From the NCBI GenBank assembly GCA_903813345.2, contig CAIIXF020000001.1, forward strand, positions 48,437,885 through 48,501,884: 64,000 nt of DNA. The letters run 5' to 3'. The notes under the pieces are model-generated. The model saw nothing but the letters and a program-made list of their open reading frames with translations, searched no databases and was not told the DNA's origin. The stretch is from Owenia fusiformis. Lineage: Eukaryota; Annelida; Polychaeta; Sabellida; Oweniidae. The first letter of the stretch is position 1; each line of letters starts with the position of its first letter. Below are positions 24,531 to 37,075 of this stretch, piece by piece. A program made the translations under genes and the position numbers.

Positions 24531-24805
24531 TGAATGTGTATGTATCTGAGAGGTTGAGAAAATATCAGCACACATCTCTGATTTGAATTAATTTATGACC
24601 CTGGCTGTGGTGGCTGTGAAGGCCTGTAGAGGCAAACCTCACTTCTTAAAGCCCTGATTTCCCGAAATCTCCTGTTAGTGTTGTGGAGGCATGGTCTCTG
24701 AACTGTAAAATGCTCTAAACTGTGCAGAGGTTGGCTTAGAAACTCCGTCCTCAGGGTATCTTGTAATATACACTTTGAGTGTTCTATTGAATTTAGCTTG
24801 ATATC

Positions 24806-25029
24806 TACCCTTTGCATTTGTTTGACTTCACTTCTTAAAAGAGAGCTTCGTCTTCACTCTTTAAGTTTACAATAAATCTCTGATCTCACCGAGCCAATCA
24901 AGGGTCAGCGTGGTAGATGTGAAATGATTTATTACCCGAGCTGTCACAGGCACCAATCTTTTAGGCGGGACTGCTAAACTGATATATAGTCTATACTAGG
25001 CAGAGGGTAGTTTACAACTAGACTGGGTA
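24806..25029. mobile_element. Mutator-like MITE, 224-bp copy
   Basis: It starts TACCCTTTGCATTTGTTTGA and ends CTAGACTGGGTA, and keeps the AAAGAGAGCTTCGTCTTCAC and AGTCTATACTAGGCAGAG blocks of the family. It lacks the promoter-like middle found in the 360-370-bp copies. Flanks CTTGATATC and CCTGATATC are a 9-bp duplication with one mismatch. Confidence 0.75.
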
Positions 25030-26214
25030 CCTGATATCTTATTCACTGTCACATTCAAAAACTGATGAACTAGTCTCTTCTGCCTCAATCTGGGTAACTC
25101 ATCTGCTAAGTTATCATGGAAAAGAATCCACCAGGACACATCATGTAATGGTAAAGCATGCCACCTCACTTCTTAAAGCCCGATTTCCCGAAATCTCATA
25201 TTTCTAGTGAAAGAGAAAGGTGTGATGAGTGTCAAGATAATCAGGATGATCAGAATGCATCCTGCCTAAGGAACTACCAAAATCATCAATTTTGACGTAT
25301 TACAGATATTGAAGAACTTTGGATTTCTTTGAAATCATCTAAAAATGTTCACAAATACGGATAATCTAAAACTAATAGGTGTACATATTGTATTACAAAT
25401 CCAATTTTATAAAACTGTGATAATGGCTGTAGGCAGAACCTAAAGCAAATTATACATGCCCCAAAATCCAGCCGAAGTGCTTATAACAATACTGAACATT
25501 GGTATTACTTTTATCAAAGTATTATTGAGACCAGAAAGTTAATTTAATGCTAAATAGGCTAATGGGAAATATAAATTGCATTAGTAAATACTTCCATTCT
25601 TCCTTTCCTTCAAGTATGTTGTTCATTTTTCAGAGACTTCAGTCCCTTTCAATTTATTAACAGAAAGTTTTGTTAAGGTATTGTACTAATACTCTAAAAA
25701 GGTTGTTTTTAATTCTAAAATCCACCTGGGCCTTTATTTAACTGTCTCTAAGTACACTCTAAGCCCTTAGCATAAATCCTACAAAATCTCAAGATTTTGA
25801 AATTACAAGAGTTCTGAAAGTTTAAAGACACTTTAATATTACTGAGAAACTTAAGAGCAATGGGTAGATTTGTTTGATAGTCTAAGGTACATGCTGCTTA
25901 TGTAACATAACAACATATTGGGGTGTATGGAATAAGTACATATAACCTTATATTAAGACACATGAAGTAATGAATAATGAAAGATAGTTTTGCATCATAT
26001 CTCCACATTCTCCAGTCTCACACTTGGTATATTTTTCATCAATGAAGCTGTATTTGAGAAAGGACAGGTACATTGATATATACCCTCTTAGTAACTACTC
26101 CTCTTGAGTAACTTGATTTTGCTTCTTTAAAAGGGAAGTTCATCTGCATAGTAATTATTAAGCTCTGAGCCTGACCAAACTAGAAAACAGCAACGCCACG
26201 GAGTAGCAATTCCC

Positions 26215-27690
26215 ACCAAACAAAATATGATTTGACAAAAAATGGACATCTTGAAAATGACTTCTTGAACAGAGCTCTACTGTCCCTAGGTATCAGCATA
26301 TGAAATTTGAACCAAATCTGTCCATTGGTATTTGAGTTAGATTACGTTATTTTATGAAAAAATTCATTTTAAAATTCTGTAGCCATCTTGAAAATGTCTC
26401 CTTGAGCAGAGCTTCTTTGTCTCTAGGCATCAGCATATAAAATTTGAACCAAATCCAGTGTTCGCGCTAGCCATTTAAATTTCTGAGTCCCAGGGACGCA
26501 ACACATTTGAAAAATGTGAGTCCCGTCTAATTTTTTTTGCGTCCCTCATATTTTGTTATTAAAGTGAAAGTAAAGTGGGCGATAATAGAGTGCTTCCGCT
26601 AAAACGGGATAAAAATGACATATATTGTAATTCTATACATTCTCCCGATAAATATCTATCATTTGGTCCTTTTCACACAACTCTTTACTAATCTTATATC
26701 AAAATTCTCCGAAATGAATGAAAGAAATATTCAAATTAAGAGTTGTTTTCACATTTTACCAACCAGCGATCTTCAAGGTCGTGTCAAGGTCGTGAACTTT
26801 TTGTTTCTTCTAACATTTTTCCTTACTCTGACGACTTTAAGATAAAAAACGAGCTATCATTAAATATATTGATGTATAACATTAGATCGATATCTAACTG
26901 TTCCTAGTCAGCTAGTGGAAGTAATTAAGATTATCGTGAAAAACAAATCCCAATTCTCAATTTTGAAACTAATGGTGCCCTCCGGAATGACTCGGAGGGC
27001 ACCATAGCCAATCAAATGCTGCGTTTCAGACTAGAAACCCCGCGAATATACTGAGACACTTCGGTAGCTAATCAGATTTGCCGACATAAACATTACCGAG
27101 ATCAAAGAAGTAGACGATTTGAAAATTCTTCGGAAAATCATGTTTTATCACTTCTATGCTGCAGTAAAAGTTACCTGATGGTGGTGTAGAATCTTTGCGT
27201 CCCAGGGACGAAAGTTATTTCTGATTTTTCCGTCCGACCTCTTGAAATTTCCGTAAAAACGAGAAAAAACGGCGTCAACGCGAACACTGCAAATCCGTCC
27301 ACTGGTATTTGAGTTATCAAAGATTACATGTTTTTACGAAAAATGGTGGCCATTTTGAAATTTAGCTGCCATCTTCAAAATATTTTCTTAAGCAAAGCTT
27401 CTTTGTCCCTAGGCATCAACATATAAAATTTGAACCAAATCCATCATCTAGTATTTGAGTTATCAAAGATTATATTTTTTTTAGCGAAAAATGGTGGCCA
27501 TTTTGAATTGAGCGGCCATATTGAAAATTCCTTTTTCCCATTCCCATTAGGCATAAGCCTGTAAAATTTGAATCAATTCCGTCAATGGGTATTTCAGTTA
27601 TCGCCCACACAAACGAACAGTCGAATGTATGGAAGAACTAATAGACAAACAGCTTTCCTATATCCCCTCGAACTTCGTTCAGTGGGATAA
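26215..27690 (-). repeat. Tandem repeat element rich in ATGGCGGCCAT-like palindromes
   Basis: Four units of about 145 bp contain GGCCATTTTGAAA, TTTGTCCCTAGGCATCA and AATTTGAACCAAATCC. The minus-strand head is TATCCCACTGAACGAAGTTC. The same head and unit type occur in plus orientation at 42171-43400, so this is a dispersed repeat family. It is interrupted by the hAT-like element at 26456-27289. Confidence 0.7.
26456..27289. mobile_element. hAT-like element, 834 bp, nested in the tandem repeat
   Basis: Ends CAGTGTTCGCG and CGCGAACACTG are inverted. The subterminal GTCCCAGGGACGCAA block is also inverted near both ends. The host repeat shows a duplicated CAAATC at the junctions (7 of 8 bases if the outermost base is excluded), compatible with a decayed 8-bp hAT duplication. 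No transposase frame was recognised. It contains a 13-bp-stem hairpin at 26972-27005. Confidence 0.75.
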
Positions 27691-29896
27691 TAAGGGTAAT
27701 CAATGCAAGGGTACATGAAAGGGTACTAAAGGGTGTTGTTATACATTTGATTATAATGAAACTAGAACCCCATAATTATACCAAATAATTCAGTATATAA
27801 AGAGTATTCACTAGGTTTTTGATAGACTATAGTCAAGTTGAGATATAAACCAAATATAGATTTCTGTATTAATGTTTTACTTTAAGAAATCTTAAAATGT
27901 TTGGTGAAAGGTTCAAAATCATTTTAGATTTTAGAATGAAGCAAACAATGCAACAATGTTTATAACACTTTGAAGAACATTCTATTTAATAATTTATAAG
28001 CTAGGCGGTCTATTTGTATTATACATATTGTGCTTCTATAAACTTGACATAAAAAATAAATAAAATTGAAAACAGACTGTGGTAACCTGTTAATATGTAA
28101 ATCTAACAATGAACAACTGCATCACAAACAAATGAACAATGTTATTTATCACAAAACAAAATAGTTAATCTGAAAAACAAATTTCCTTCTTTTCTAGACA
28201 TAACTGAATTCATAAAAACTGATTCTTATCATTCTTAGAAAACCACCTAGCATAAATGTTACCAAATTAATTCTATTATAATATTTTCCATGATAGACAG
28301 CTTTAAATAGAAAATGATATAACAATTCAAAGTTCTTCGTGTTAAATGCCAAATTGTTAAATTTGTTGTTCCAAAAGCTAAACACAGCAACATAATACAG
28401 CATGCCCAGGGGCTAAATATTCTGCAATGAAAGTCCTGTGCCAATTTTTACTCTGACCATGCTACTTTGGTGCCAATTTCCTGAAAGATGACCTGAATCA
28501 TTCACTGAAATTTCTAAAATGTTCACGATATTTGTCTCAGATCTGTCTGTTTTTAAAAATCCTTGTTCATTCTATATTTTTCATTTTTCACAATTGAAAT
28601 TCACAAAATAAATTAGAGAGGTTAAGCAAGACTATTTTTTGTGACATGCACCGCCTTCCCATTCGTGGTTTATGTTGTAAAAAGTAGTGTTGCTTAACCT
28701 CCTTATTGACTGTACATTAACCAGCATAACCATCCCCCCCCAAAGGAAAAGGTCTAAATTATTGTCTAACAAATAGGCCCAAAAATAAACCATAGGCTCA
28801 CTGTGTGAGACAAAAATACCAAGTTATGAGTTTGTTACCTAAATTGCCTGATTTATATGGGGAGAACCATATTTTGGGCCCTAACATACTTTTTTCTCTG
28901 CCCCTAGACCCCCCCCCCCATATCCATCACTGCATCTTTACACAGAACAGGTTACCCTACTTCACATCTTATATCACCTGGATTTACCTATTAATCAAGC
29001 TACTCAAATACTGCTACAATTATTATGTTCACTGATACAACTCCACATATTCCAACAGACTGGAGAGTAAACTATCGATCTCTAACAACTATGTCAATAC
29101 TCTGGAATAATACTACAATAGTTTCAAGTTTCATAATTTCAAATACCGTAAGCCATATTCCATACAAATCACATGAGAATTTCAAGGTCCTGTTTCAACA
29201 TAACTGCAGTGATCTTCACAACATGTGTAAATTTGAAACAGGCTTGCACAAAACTGAAAAGCCATTTGCGTTCACTTGAGAATTTTGCGCCCATGCAAGT
29301 CAACATGGAAAGCCAAACCCCTACCTCCCATCACCTATTGCCATAAGACTCATTGGTCGTATAATCACAGAATCAGTCAGAATCAAAGGTAATAATCTGT
29401 TATCTCTGACTAATACTGATAATATATAGCAATGCTCTGTGTGACACAGGTGGTACCATAATGAAGTGGCCAGATCAATGGTATTCATGTGTTTCCCATT
29501 GAAAAAGCCTCTTATCCAGTCATGTCCATCTTTGACCACTAGACACTTTAGCAACTTAGGATGCTTATAGAAATAATTGTTTGAGAGGTTCACATCTTGC
29601 ACTCTGAAGCCCAGAGGCCAGAAGCTCAACAATGTTAAAGGAAGGGTAACATCTTGTATTCCAATGTATAAAACAAGATCAGGTATAACTAATTTATGCA
29701 TACACAATTAGTGAAACCATGGGAGATAATATTGTATGAAGTTTTACACATCCAATTCATTTTTTGACAGTGACAAAGATACTTGCCAAAAATATCATCT
29801 GCTGATTGAATATTCAGTAAACTTGATGAAAATGCCCGTAGTTGTTAACTTGTTACTGCATAACTGTGACTTGGCAAGTTGGGATGTTAAGCAGAT
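27691..29896. other. Gene-free stretch between the LAP and LIM genes
   Basis: AT-rich. A 128-codon minus-strand frame at 29321-29707 has no recognisable domain. A C-run occurs near 28909-28919. I see no supported exon. Confidence 0.45.
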
Positions 29897-30267
29897 TACC
29901 CTGCATGCAGAGTCTAGTTAAACTACACTCTGCCTAGTAGAGACCATATTACAGTTTAGTAGCCCCGCCCCCACGACGGGTACCGGTGACAGTTTGGGTA
30001 AATCACTTTTGACCTACGCGCTGACCTTCCACCAATCAGCAAGCTTGAAGAAACATGCGCCAAATGCGTTCTAATTAAATATACGCATGTCATTGGTCAA
30101 TTCCGGGCTCAACGATGACGTCAGAAGGAATGACCATATAAATAACGTCGGTCAAATTTGGCCGACGAACACTGATTGACGCGGTGAGTTCACAGGTTTA
30201 TTTTAGTTTGAAAGAGTGAAGACGAAGCTCTCTTTTAAGAAGCGAAGTCAAACGAATGCAAAGGGTA
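29897..30267 (-). mobile_element. Mutator-like MITE, full-length copy (371 bp)
   Basis: The plus strand reads TACCCTGCATGCAGAG at its left end and AATGCAAAGGGTA at its right end, the reverse of the copy at 33692. The flanks are a perfect 9-bp direct duplication, TAAGCAGAT, as made by Mutator-like transposases. The interior carries GC box (CCCCGCCCCC), ATTGG/CCAAT boxes, a perfect CRE (TGACGTCA), a TATA-like CATATAAATA and, further on, CGGTGAGT, a possible splice donor. Confidence 0.85.
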
Positions 30268-33200
30268 TAAGCAGATGTGTTTTGTGTGCAATTTCTTTAT
30301 TGTTCCTTTGGAAAGAGAGCATAATCACCTCCTTTTTACTTTCATATGAAACATGAGATAGGTGTCCTAAAGTAAACTTGATTTTGTGGGATTTGAATGA
30401 GTAATTTTTTTTCATTTGATTAAACCTTAAGTTATGTATTTGCTAAGGTTAAGTTCTGATATCCCATCCCTGTTAACTTAAGATTTTACACATTTTAAAT
30501 CTTCTATCAAACAGTAAACAAACTACCTGAATAAACATAGTACAAAAACTCTATTCATACCGCACATGTAAAAAGTAAAGTAGATACATGATCCACCAAT
30601 TCAAGATAAACGTATAATTCATCAAATGGTCGATTATCTACCTTGAATACTGAATGTCTTTTAGAGTGTATTCCTAACCATCCTAAAATTGACAATTTAG
30701 CTTATAAGGTTCAAAAAGAGAAATTCTTTAACAAATATGCATACACATTGATACGGTTATTCGTTAAAAAGCTATGGTAACATGAGATGTGATTTTACAC
30801 CAATTTCCTTTTAACACTCATATAATAAATATGGTTGGTTAAGTTTGATATTCCTTTGGTCAATTCAGAAAACATGTGCACTATACTTGATTTTAAAATG
30901 TGGTAGATGTCAGAGTCAGACATGTTTAAAGTCAGCCCCTATAACAAAATTTGAGAATGATGATTGCTTTCACATAAATTTTTCAAAGATCAACTGTCTT
31001 AACAAATGAAATTGTCATTTAATAACCCTTCTACCTAAAAAATTAACAGTGTTTTATATTACAACTGTTGGCATTTGCTCATCATTCTTTTCTACATATC
31101 TATAAAACATTGTTGATTTTCTCAAGCAAGTTTGGAAAGCTGTCTTGATAATCTAAAGCTCAGAATAAATCTTATAAACATCTGTCCATCTTACAAGCAA
31201 CAGACAGACACTGATGGCTTCACGGATAAACAACTGGTGAAATTGGATGTGAAATTAATTAGGAGATTTCATTATGGGACATCATGATGGGACATGAATG
31301 TATTTATCAAACTCATTAGTTTTGAGGCCTGCAATGGCATATTTAGCTGAGGGCTGTTGTAAGAGTTGCTGAGTTGACCAGGACTATGCCAATATTACCT
31401 CCCCAGTACCCTTTTCAATAGTTCTATTTGACCTCTTCAAACTAAAGCTTCATAATACATATACATTTAATGACTACCAAGTACTTGCTCTCAGGGTATC
31501 TTCCAGTGTGATTTTCAAAAACCACCATTATGTTCAATGTCCATACCAAAGTGATATTGTCCCATTCTCCCAGCATGTGTGATGTCAGAAAACATGTTTT
31601 ACTACAACAAATATGTAATAATTACCATAGGTGACACTAAACTGTCTTATATTGTGGCATCAAATATACTTCATACTTTACTAACATGCAATGAAAATAG
31701 AAACAATAAGAGTATCATATTTTATACAAATGAAGAACGAAACAAAAATAGTCAATAAAAAGTGACATATTATCAAAGATGACTAATTACCAGATTTTTG
31801 ACATTTATTCATCTTTGAGTTCCAAGGTGTTATGACACAAGTTGGGGTAACTGAAACCTTGTGAATCAAGATGACATTTATTAGACTGACCCTAGACAAA
31901 AATTCTAGAAATTGATAAGAACTCCTCATTATTGAAACCATAGATGACAATGTATGATATGATCACAGTCACCAAGTTGCATGTTAAAATGTTAGATGTA
32001 CAGGAATGTGAAATGTGAGAAGCTGCCTATCATTTACCATCTCAGCTTAATCCATTCCAAAATCATATCTACTGATACATTAGAATAGTCACTCTTTCTC
32101 TGTATAATACTACCTGCAACACATGATCTACCTACAAGTCTTATTTCATACAAAATCATTCTGAATACAGATATGTAGTATAACACATTTCATGAATCAT
32201 GAGTCATACAATTCATAACTTAACCTAGGATATCTACTCCGCATTCTGAAGGGCTATGCACCATTTATCATCATTTTATCACTGAATTTATACCATAAGC
32301 CTTTTCAAAGTCAATTGCGATAAAACATTCAAATGCCAAAATATCTGAACATGACCTCAGTTTGAGGACTGGGTTTATTGTCTGAATTTATCGAAACTGA
32401 AAAAAAGTTGAATTCAAACACAATGGTTCAAATATTAAGTTTATTTGTAAACATGCTTTCTGATGTTTGTCTTTTATAGTCAAATGAAAATAGCACATTT
32501 TCAAAAGACATCTTTCACACGTTTGAAGGAAAAGTTGATAAGCTTTAATTTTATGTTTATGTTAGAGTTCATTTAGTTGAAAAAAATTAATAAAATAAGT
32601 TTTGACTAATTGAATAGCTTATTGAGATTGAACTTCAATTGAGGTAATTATTGGATAGAAGGAAAGAAGTCTGGTTCTCCACCTACTCTATATCAGAGAT
32701 GTCAATGAATGGTATGATGGGGGGGGGGGGGGTTACACTTCTTGGATCTTAAGCAAAGCTGTACCTTTTGTTTGTTTAAGCTGAAATTGATGTTGCTTAA
32801 CATTGTTAATCAATCCTATTTTACTTACGCTACATAGTTCATATAGTATCTACTATAATCACATTATTTTATTGATCAGCTGAGCCACTTTAGTTTCCTC
32901 TTTCATGCTATTTCCAATTTGTACATATGGCCAAGTAAATTGTAATACCATAAATTATAATAATCGCATTAATATCTCACTGGGAGAAGGTATACCTAAA
33001 GCAGTCATATTTGCCCCTCTACTCACCAAGAGAACATTTTGGGAATGTATGAATTTGCACTATAATGGACTTTGTCATCTTGATCCATCAAGGTATTAAA
33101 TGACTGAAGGAATACACTGGTTTAACAGAATGGGACTTGTATAGTGAATGAAACTACTGAGGTATCAATAAGATAAAATGGGGTACACAAGCAATACTAT

Positions 33201-33691
33201 GAGTAACATTGCAATATGAAAATATCATAGGGTCATTAACAGAAAAATTTGAAGTTAAAAACAACAAGAAGTCTATTGTTCTTTTACAATAACATCATTA
33301 AATCCATATTACAACATTTGATTCAAGACTTCTTAAGATTACCAAATTTCTGTAAATGACCCCCAATTTGTGCTCTTGAACTTAATAGTTAATAACTTTG
33401 GAGAAAGAAAGATAGATAACTCCATGTCTTATTTTTGAGCTGTGACTAATGGTTTCTGAATGAAGGGAAGGTAGTGTTCAATATTGTTTCTTTGTATATC
33501 AGATCAACATCATGGGGGTTTCCAAATGACAAGTCGGTTGTTTTCTTCGATGTTTCTTTTCTATTACACTGGTCAGTATCAAGCCAAGGTAACAGCCATT
33601 ACCTTGGCATTTAAGATGGTGGGCAATAATTGTCAATTGAGATATTTTTAGTTTTCATCAAAAGTATGATCATTCATGATCACCACCAGAC
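30268..33691. other. Gene-free stretch between two inverted MITE copies
   Basis: About 3.4 kb of AT-rich DNA with no supported exon. A run of 14 G lies at 32719-32732. Confidence 0.5.
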
Positions 33692-34050
33692 TACCCTTTG
33701 CATTCGTTTGACTTCACTACTTAAAAGAGAGCTTCGTCTTCACTCTTTCAATCTAAAATAAACCTGTGAACTCACCGCGCCAATCAGTGTTCGTCGGCCA
33801 AATTTGACCGACGTTCTTTATATGGTCATTCCTTCTAACGTCATCGTTGAGCCCGGAATTGACCAATGGCATGCGCATATTTAATTAGAACGTATTTGGC
33901 GTATGTTTCTTCAAGCTCGCTGATTGGCGCGTAGGTCAAAAGTGATTTACCCAAACTGTCACCGGTACCGTCGTGGGGGCGGGGCTACTAAACTGTAATA
34001 TGGTCTCTACTAGGCAGAGTGTAGTTTAACTAGACTCTGCACGCAGGGTA
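33692..34050 (+). mobile_element. Mutator-like MITE, full-length copy (359 bp)
   Basis: It begins TACCCTTTGCATTCGTTTGA and ends CTCTGCACGCAGGGTA, with a perfect 9-bp flanking duplication CCACCAGAC. It is about 90% similar by eye to the 29897-30267 copy in opposite orientation. Its CRE is mutated (TAACGTCA instead of TGACGTCA) and TATA-like sequence reads TTTATATGG. Confidence 0.85.
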
Positions 34051-36249
34051 CCACCAGACCAGCTCTCCATGCATTACAAACTCTCATAACGTTACATCAT
34101 CACCACATATCAGATAAATTATCATCCATAGGCGCCCATCCATTAAACCAAAATCCCAGTTACATTCTCTTAAGCAGTGGGAGGTGTCATGGGAGTGTGG
34201 TGCCTACGTCATGGTATATATGAACAAACCATCATACTCCAGAGTTTCCATGTCATAAAAGCCTGATCTAGTTCAAATATCAAACCATAATTTGAACTAT
34301 AAAGTAGTTTAATTTGATGAAAACTTAGAATATTGAAAGCGACACTTTCTGTCTACTATCTTAAATGCGAAGGTAGCGGGCATTACCTTTGCTTGATACT
34401 GACCAGTATACTGGTGTTTCATAAATACTTTTTGGTCTTTACCCTTATTGCACATATGCTTACACATCCACTTGAAATGACTTACCTAGCCCTGGCCTGG
34501 AATCATGTGAATGGCAATTTTGATGTATAATTCTTTAAGCTTAATGGAGAGCAAGCTCATCCTTTAAGAGGGATCAAAGCTTTAAACCCTAAACTAAATA
34601 TGTCTATGTATTTATATTCAATTTGTGATCAAATGACTGACATACGTAGGATATTATGAAAACATCCTATATGCTTGATTAGCTAAATTAAGATTTCATT
34701 CTCATTAATATGTCTGCATTTATATGCTGGTCAGCAAATATCAAGAAACATTTACATTATCATCTATTTTAAACATGTTCTTCTTTATAGCATCAGTTTA
34801 GTGTTAAAAAACCTACACTGAAGTCCATACTTCAAATAAAGACACAAATCCCAGCCCAGAAGACAAATCAAACTGAACCGTATTATGGACTAATTTATAC
34901 GAGCCTCAGTTCTAAATCTCAAGATGATACTGGAGGGCACATAGTACATGATGCTGCATAGCTAAATATAATGATTGTTAAATAAGGCTATTAAGCATCA
35001 ATACAACTTCTTATTAACTGACTTAACAAGTACGTTTGGTTAATGCTTTGAAGCTGTAATCAAACAATGGGACTTGAAGCTAAACAGTTTGAAACTTTTG
35101 CTAAGCTGTGATCTCTTGAACATACAAGTTAAATAAGTTACATCAACAATATAGTCAACTTGGAGTTCCTTATTTATTGTATAAATTCAATGGCAAAACA
35201 AACCTCAGAGGTAATTCTACTCTTTGGCTTTAGTATATGATATGTCTTCTCAAAATATGTAGCCCTATTGCTTGGATTATTATTCAAATGATATATGAGA
35301 TTTTCTTGTTTAGTTGACATTAATATCTGCATTACAAGTTATATCTATCCCTTGGTACTAAGACTTGCAAAAATTTATCCAGAAAACTTCATATCTTTGT
35401 TATACTAAATGAAAGGTTTCTTGAACACCTATTCCCCCAGTTCAAGTTTTTAACGATATTATCTCTGTTCTTTTCATATTACAGGGGTTTCATTAGCAGT
35501 AGGAAACAGGCGATTTTCACCCGTTGTTTTCACAAAATCACCTGTTATTTTTAGGGACTTTTCCATGTTAAAGGTGCAATAATTAGTGCAGAGGGGTCAT
35601 TCAACGATCATGGACCAGTGTCAAAATATATTTAAGTTTGGATATTTCATCAAGACTAAGATCTATTTTTATTATCTACAAAGAAACCCCATAGATAAAC
35701 ATCATTTTAGCTGATATTCCTCTTGAAACATGGTGGATCTTAAAAATATAAAAGTGGAAGTCCCCTTTTTGAAGCTTTGAACTGAATTTACACTTCTTAA
35801 TGCTGAAATTGATAATTTATCCATACATTTTAAGAAAAGAGGTATGTCAAAGAAGATGTTAAACCAAATGTTGCCTTGATAGCTCAGAAAAAATGAAAAA
35901 ACTTTCCTACTTTCTCTACAGTTCTTATTGCCCCTTTAAATTTATGATTTCCATTAGCTTTGCCTGTTGTTTTCATTCATTTAGCCTATTGTGAGAAATT
36001 CTAGTGAAACCCCTATATTATATCTTGAAGCACCCTCCGAACACAGGCCTCCAGAACTCGTACCTCCTTCTTCTGGAAGAAGGAAGGAACTTTGTGGATG
36101 ATGTCTGGAACCCTGCGTTCGGAGGATGATCTTGAAGTCTTCGCTACAGTTTCATATCAGAGGAGTACTCTGGCTGACTTATCTATACATAATCTTTTAC
36201 ATACAAGAACTGAGCACAGGGGGACTGCACATGCCAAAGACCCCTACTA
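34051..36249. other. Gene-free stretch with a long imperfect hairpin
   Basis: AT-rich with no supported exon. At 36034-36125 outer arms CCTCCGAAC / GTTCGGAGG enclose nested inverted segments (TCCAGA / TCTGGA and CCTTCTTC / GAAGAAGG), so the single strand could fold into one long stem. Confidence 0.4.
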
Positions 36250-37075
36250 CTACTTTTTTCAAGGCCTGACTTCGTTGCTAACATGCTAAATATAAGAGTT
36301 AGCTGACGTTTGGGAGTCTGACTTACCTTCTAAAGGTTAGAACCCGAATCTTAATGAAACCATATCACCTTTGTTGCGTCGATGATGATGCATAAACATA
36401 GCATTTGATAGAAATTAGTGTAACTGCTTTTCCGACTTTTTCATTTTTCATCAATGTTGACCTCCGGGAAGGCGTTGTAGTTATCACGAAATAACGCATT
36501 GACCCTTGAACTTTACTTTGTTGACGTGTCAACCAAGCATGTCTGGTGTGAAAATTAAAAGAATATTAAGCAATGTTCTACATCCGCCAAGCTACGTGAA
36601 GTAGTCAATATTTAAAATTACCAATTTCAAGTGAAGTATGCAACGAACGAAACTGCGTGATCTACACTCCCACTATTGGTCTGAATGAAATGCTACGTAG
36701 AAATATGAGCCGTCTGCTGTATTAGTCGATTAATAGAGTAAGACCTGTTGGTGATGCTTTATAATTTAGACCAAAACATTGAAGAACAAACGAACCTGTA
36801 AATCGTGAAAACAACGAACAAATATTCGGTTTTCACATATGTTCGGTAATTTTTCGTATTGAAACTTCCGGAACTTACAAGGAAATCATTCATTTTCTCG
36901 GTCCATGATTTACCTCTTGGATGTTGTGGCAAATGCTCCATGGTTGACGGAACAAAGGTGATATGGTTTCATTAAGATTCGGGTTCTAACTTTAGAAGGT
37001 AAGTCAGACTCCCAAACGTCAGCTAACTCTTATATTTAGCATGTTAGCGACGAAGTCAGGCCTTGAAAAAAGTAG
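36250..37075. mobile_element. TA-inserted inverted-repeat element, about 826 bp
   Basis: Arms of about 125 bp begin CTACTTTTTTCAAGGCCTGA and continue through AGTTAGCTGACGTTTGGGAG to GAAACCATATCACCTTTGTT. The right arm (36952-37075) is the reverse complement. TA flanks both sides. The 575-bp interior has no recognised transposase. Confidence 0.75.

Noticed and set aside
29321-29707. 128-codon minus-strand frame
   Set aside because: Longest frame in the gene-free gap, but no domain, no splice context and ordinary AT-rich composition.
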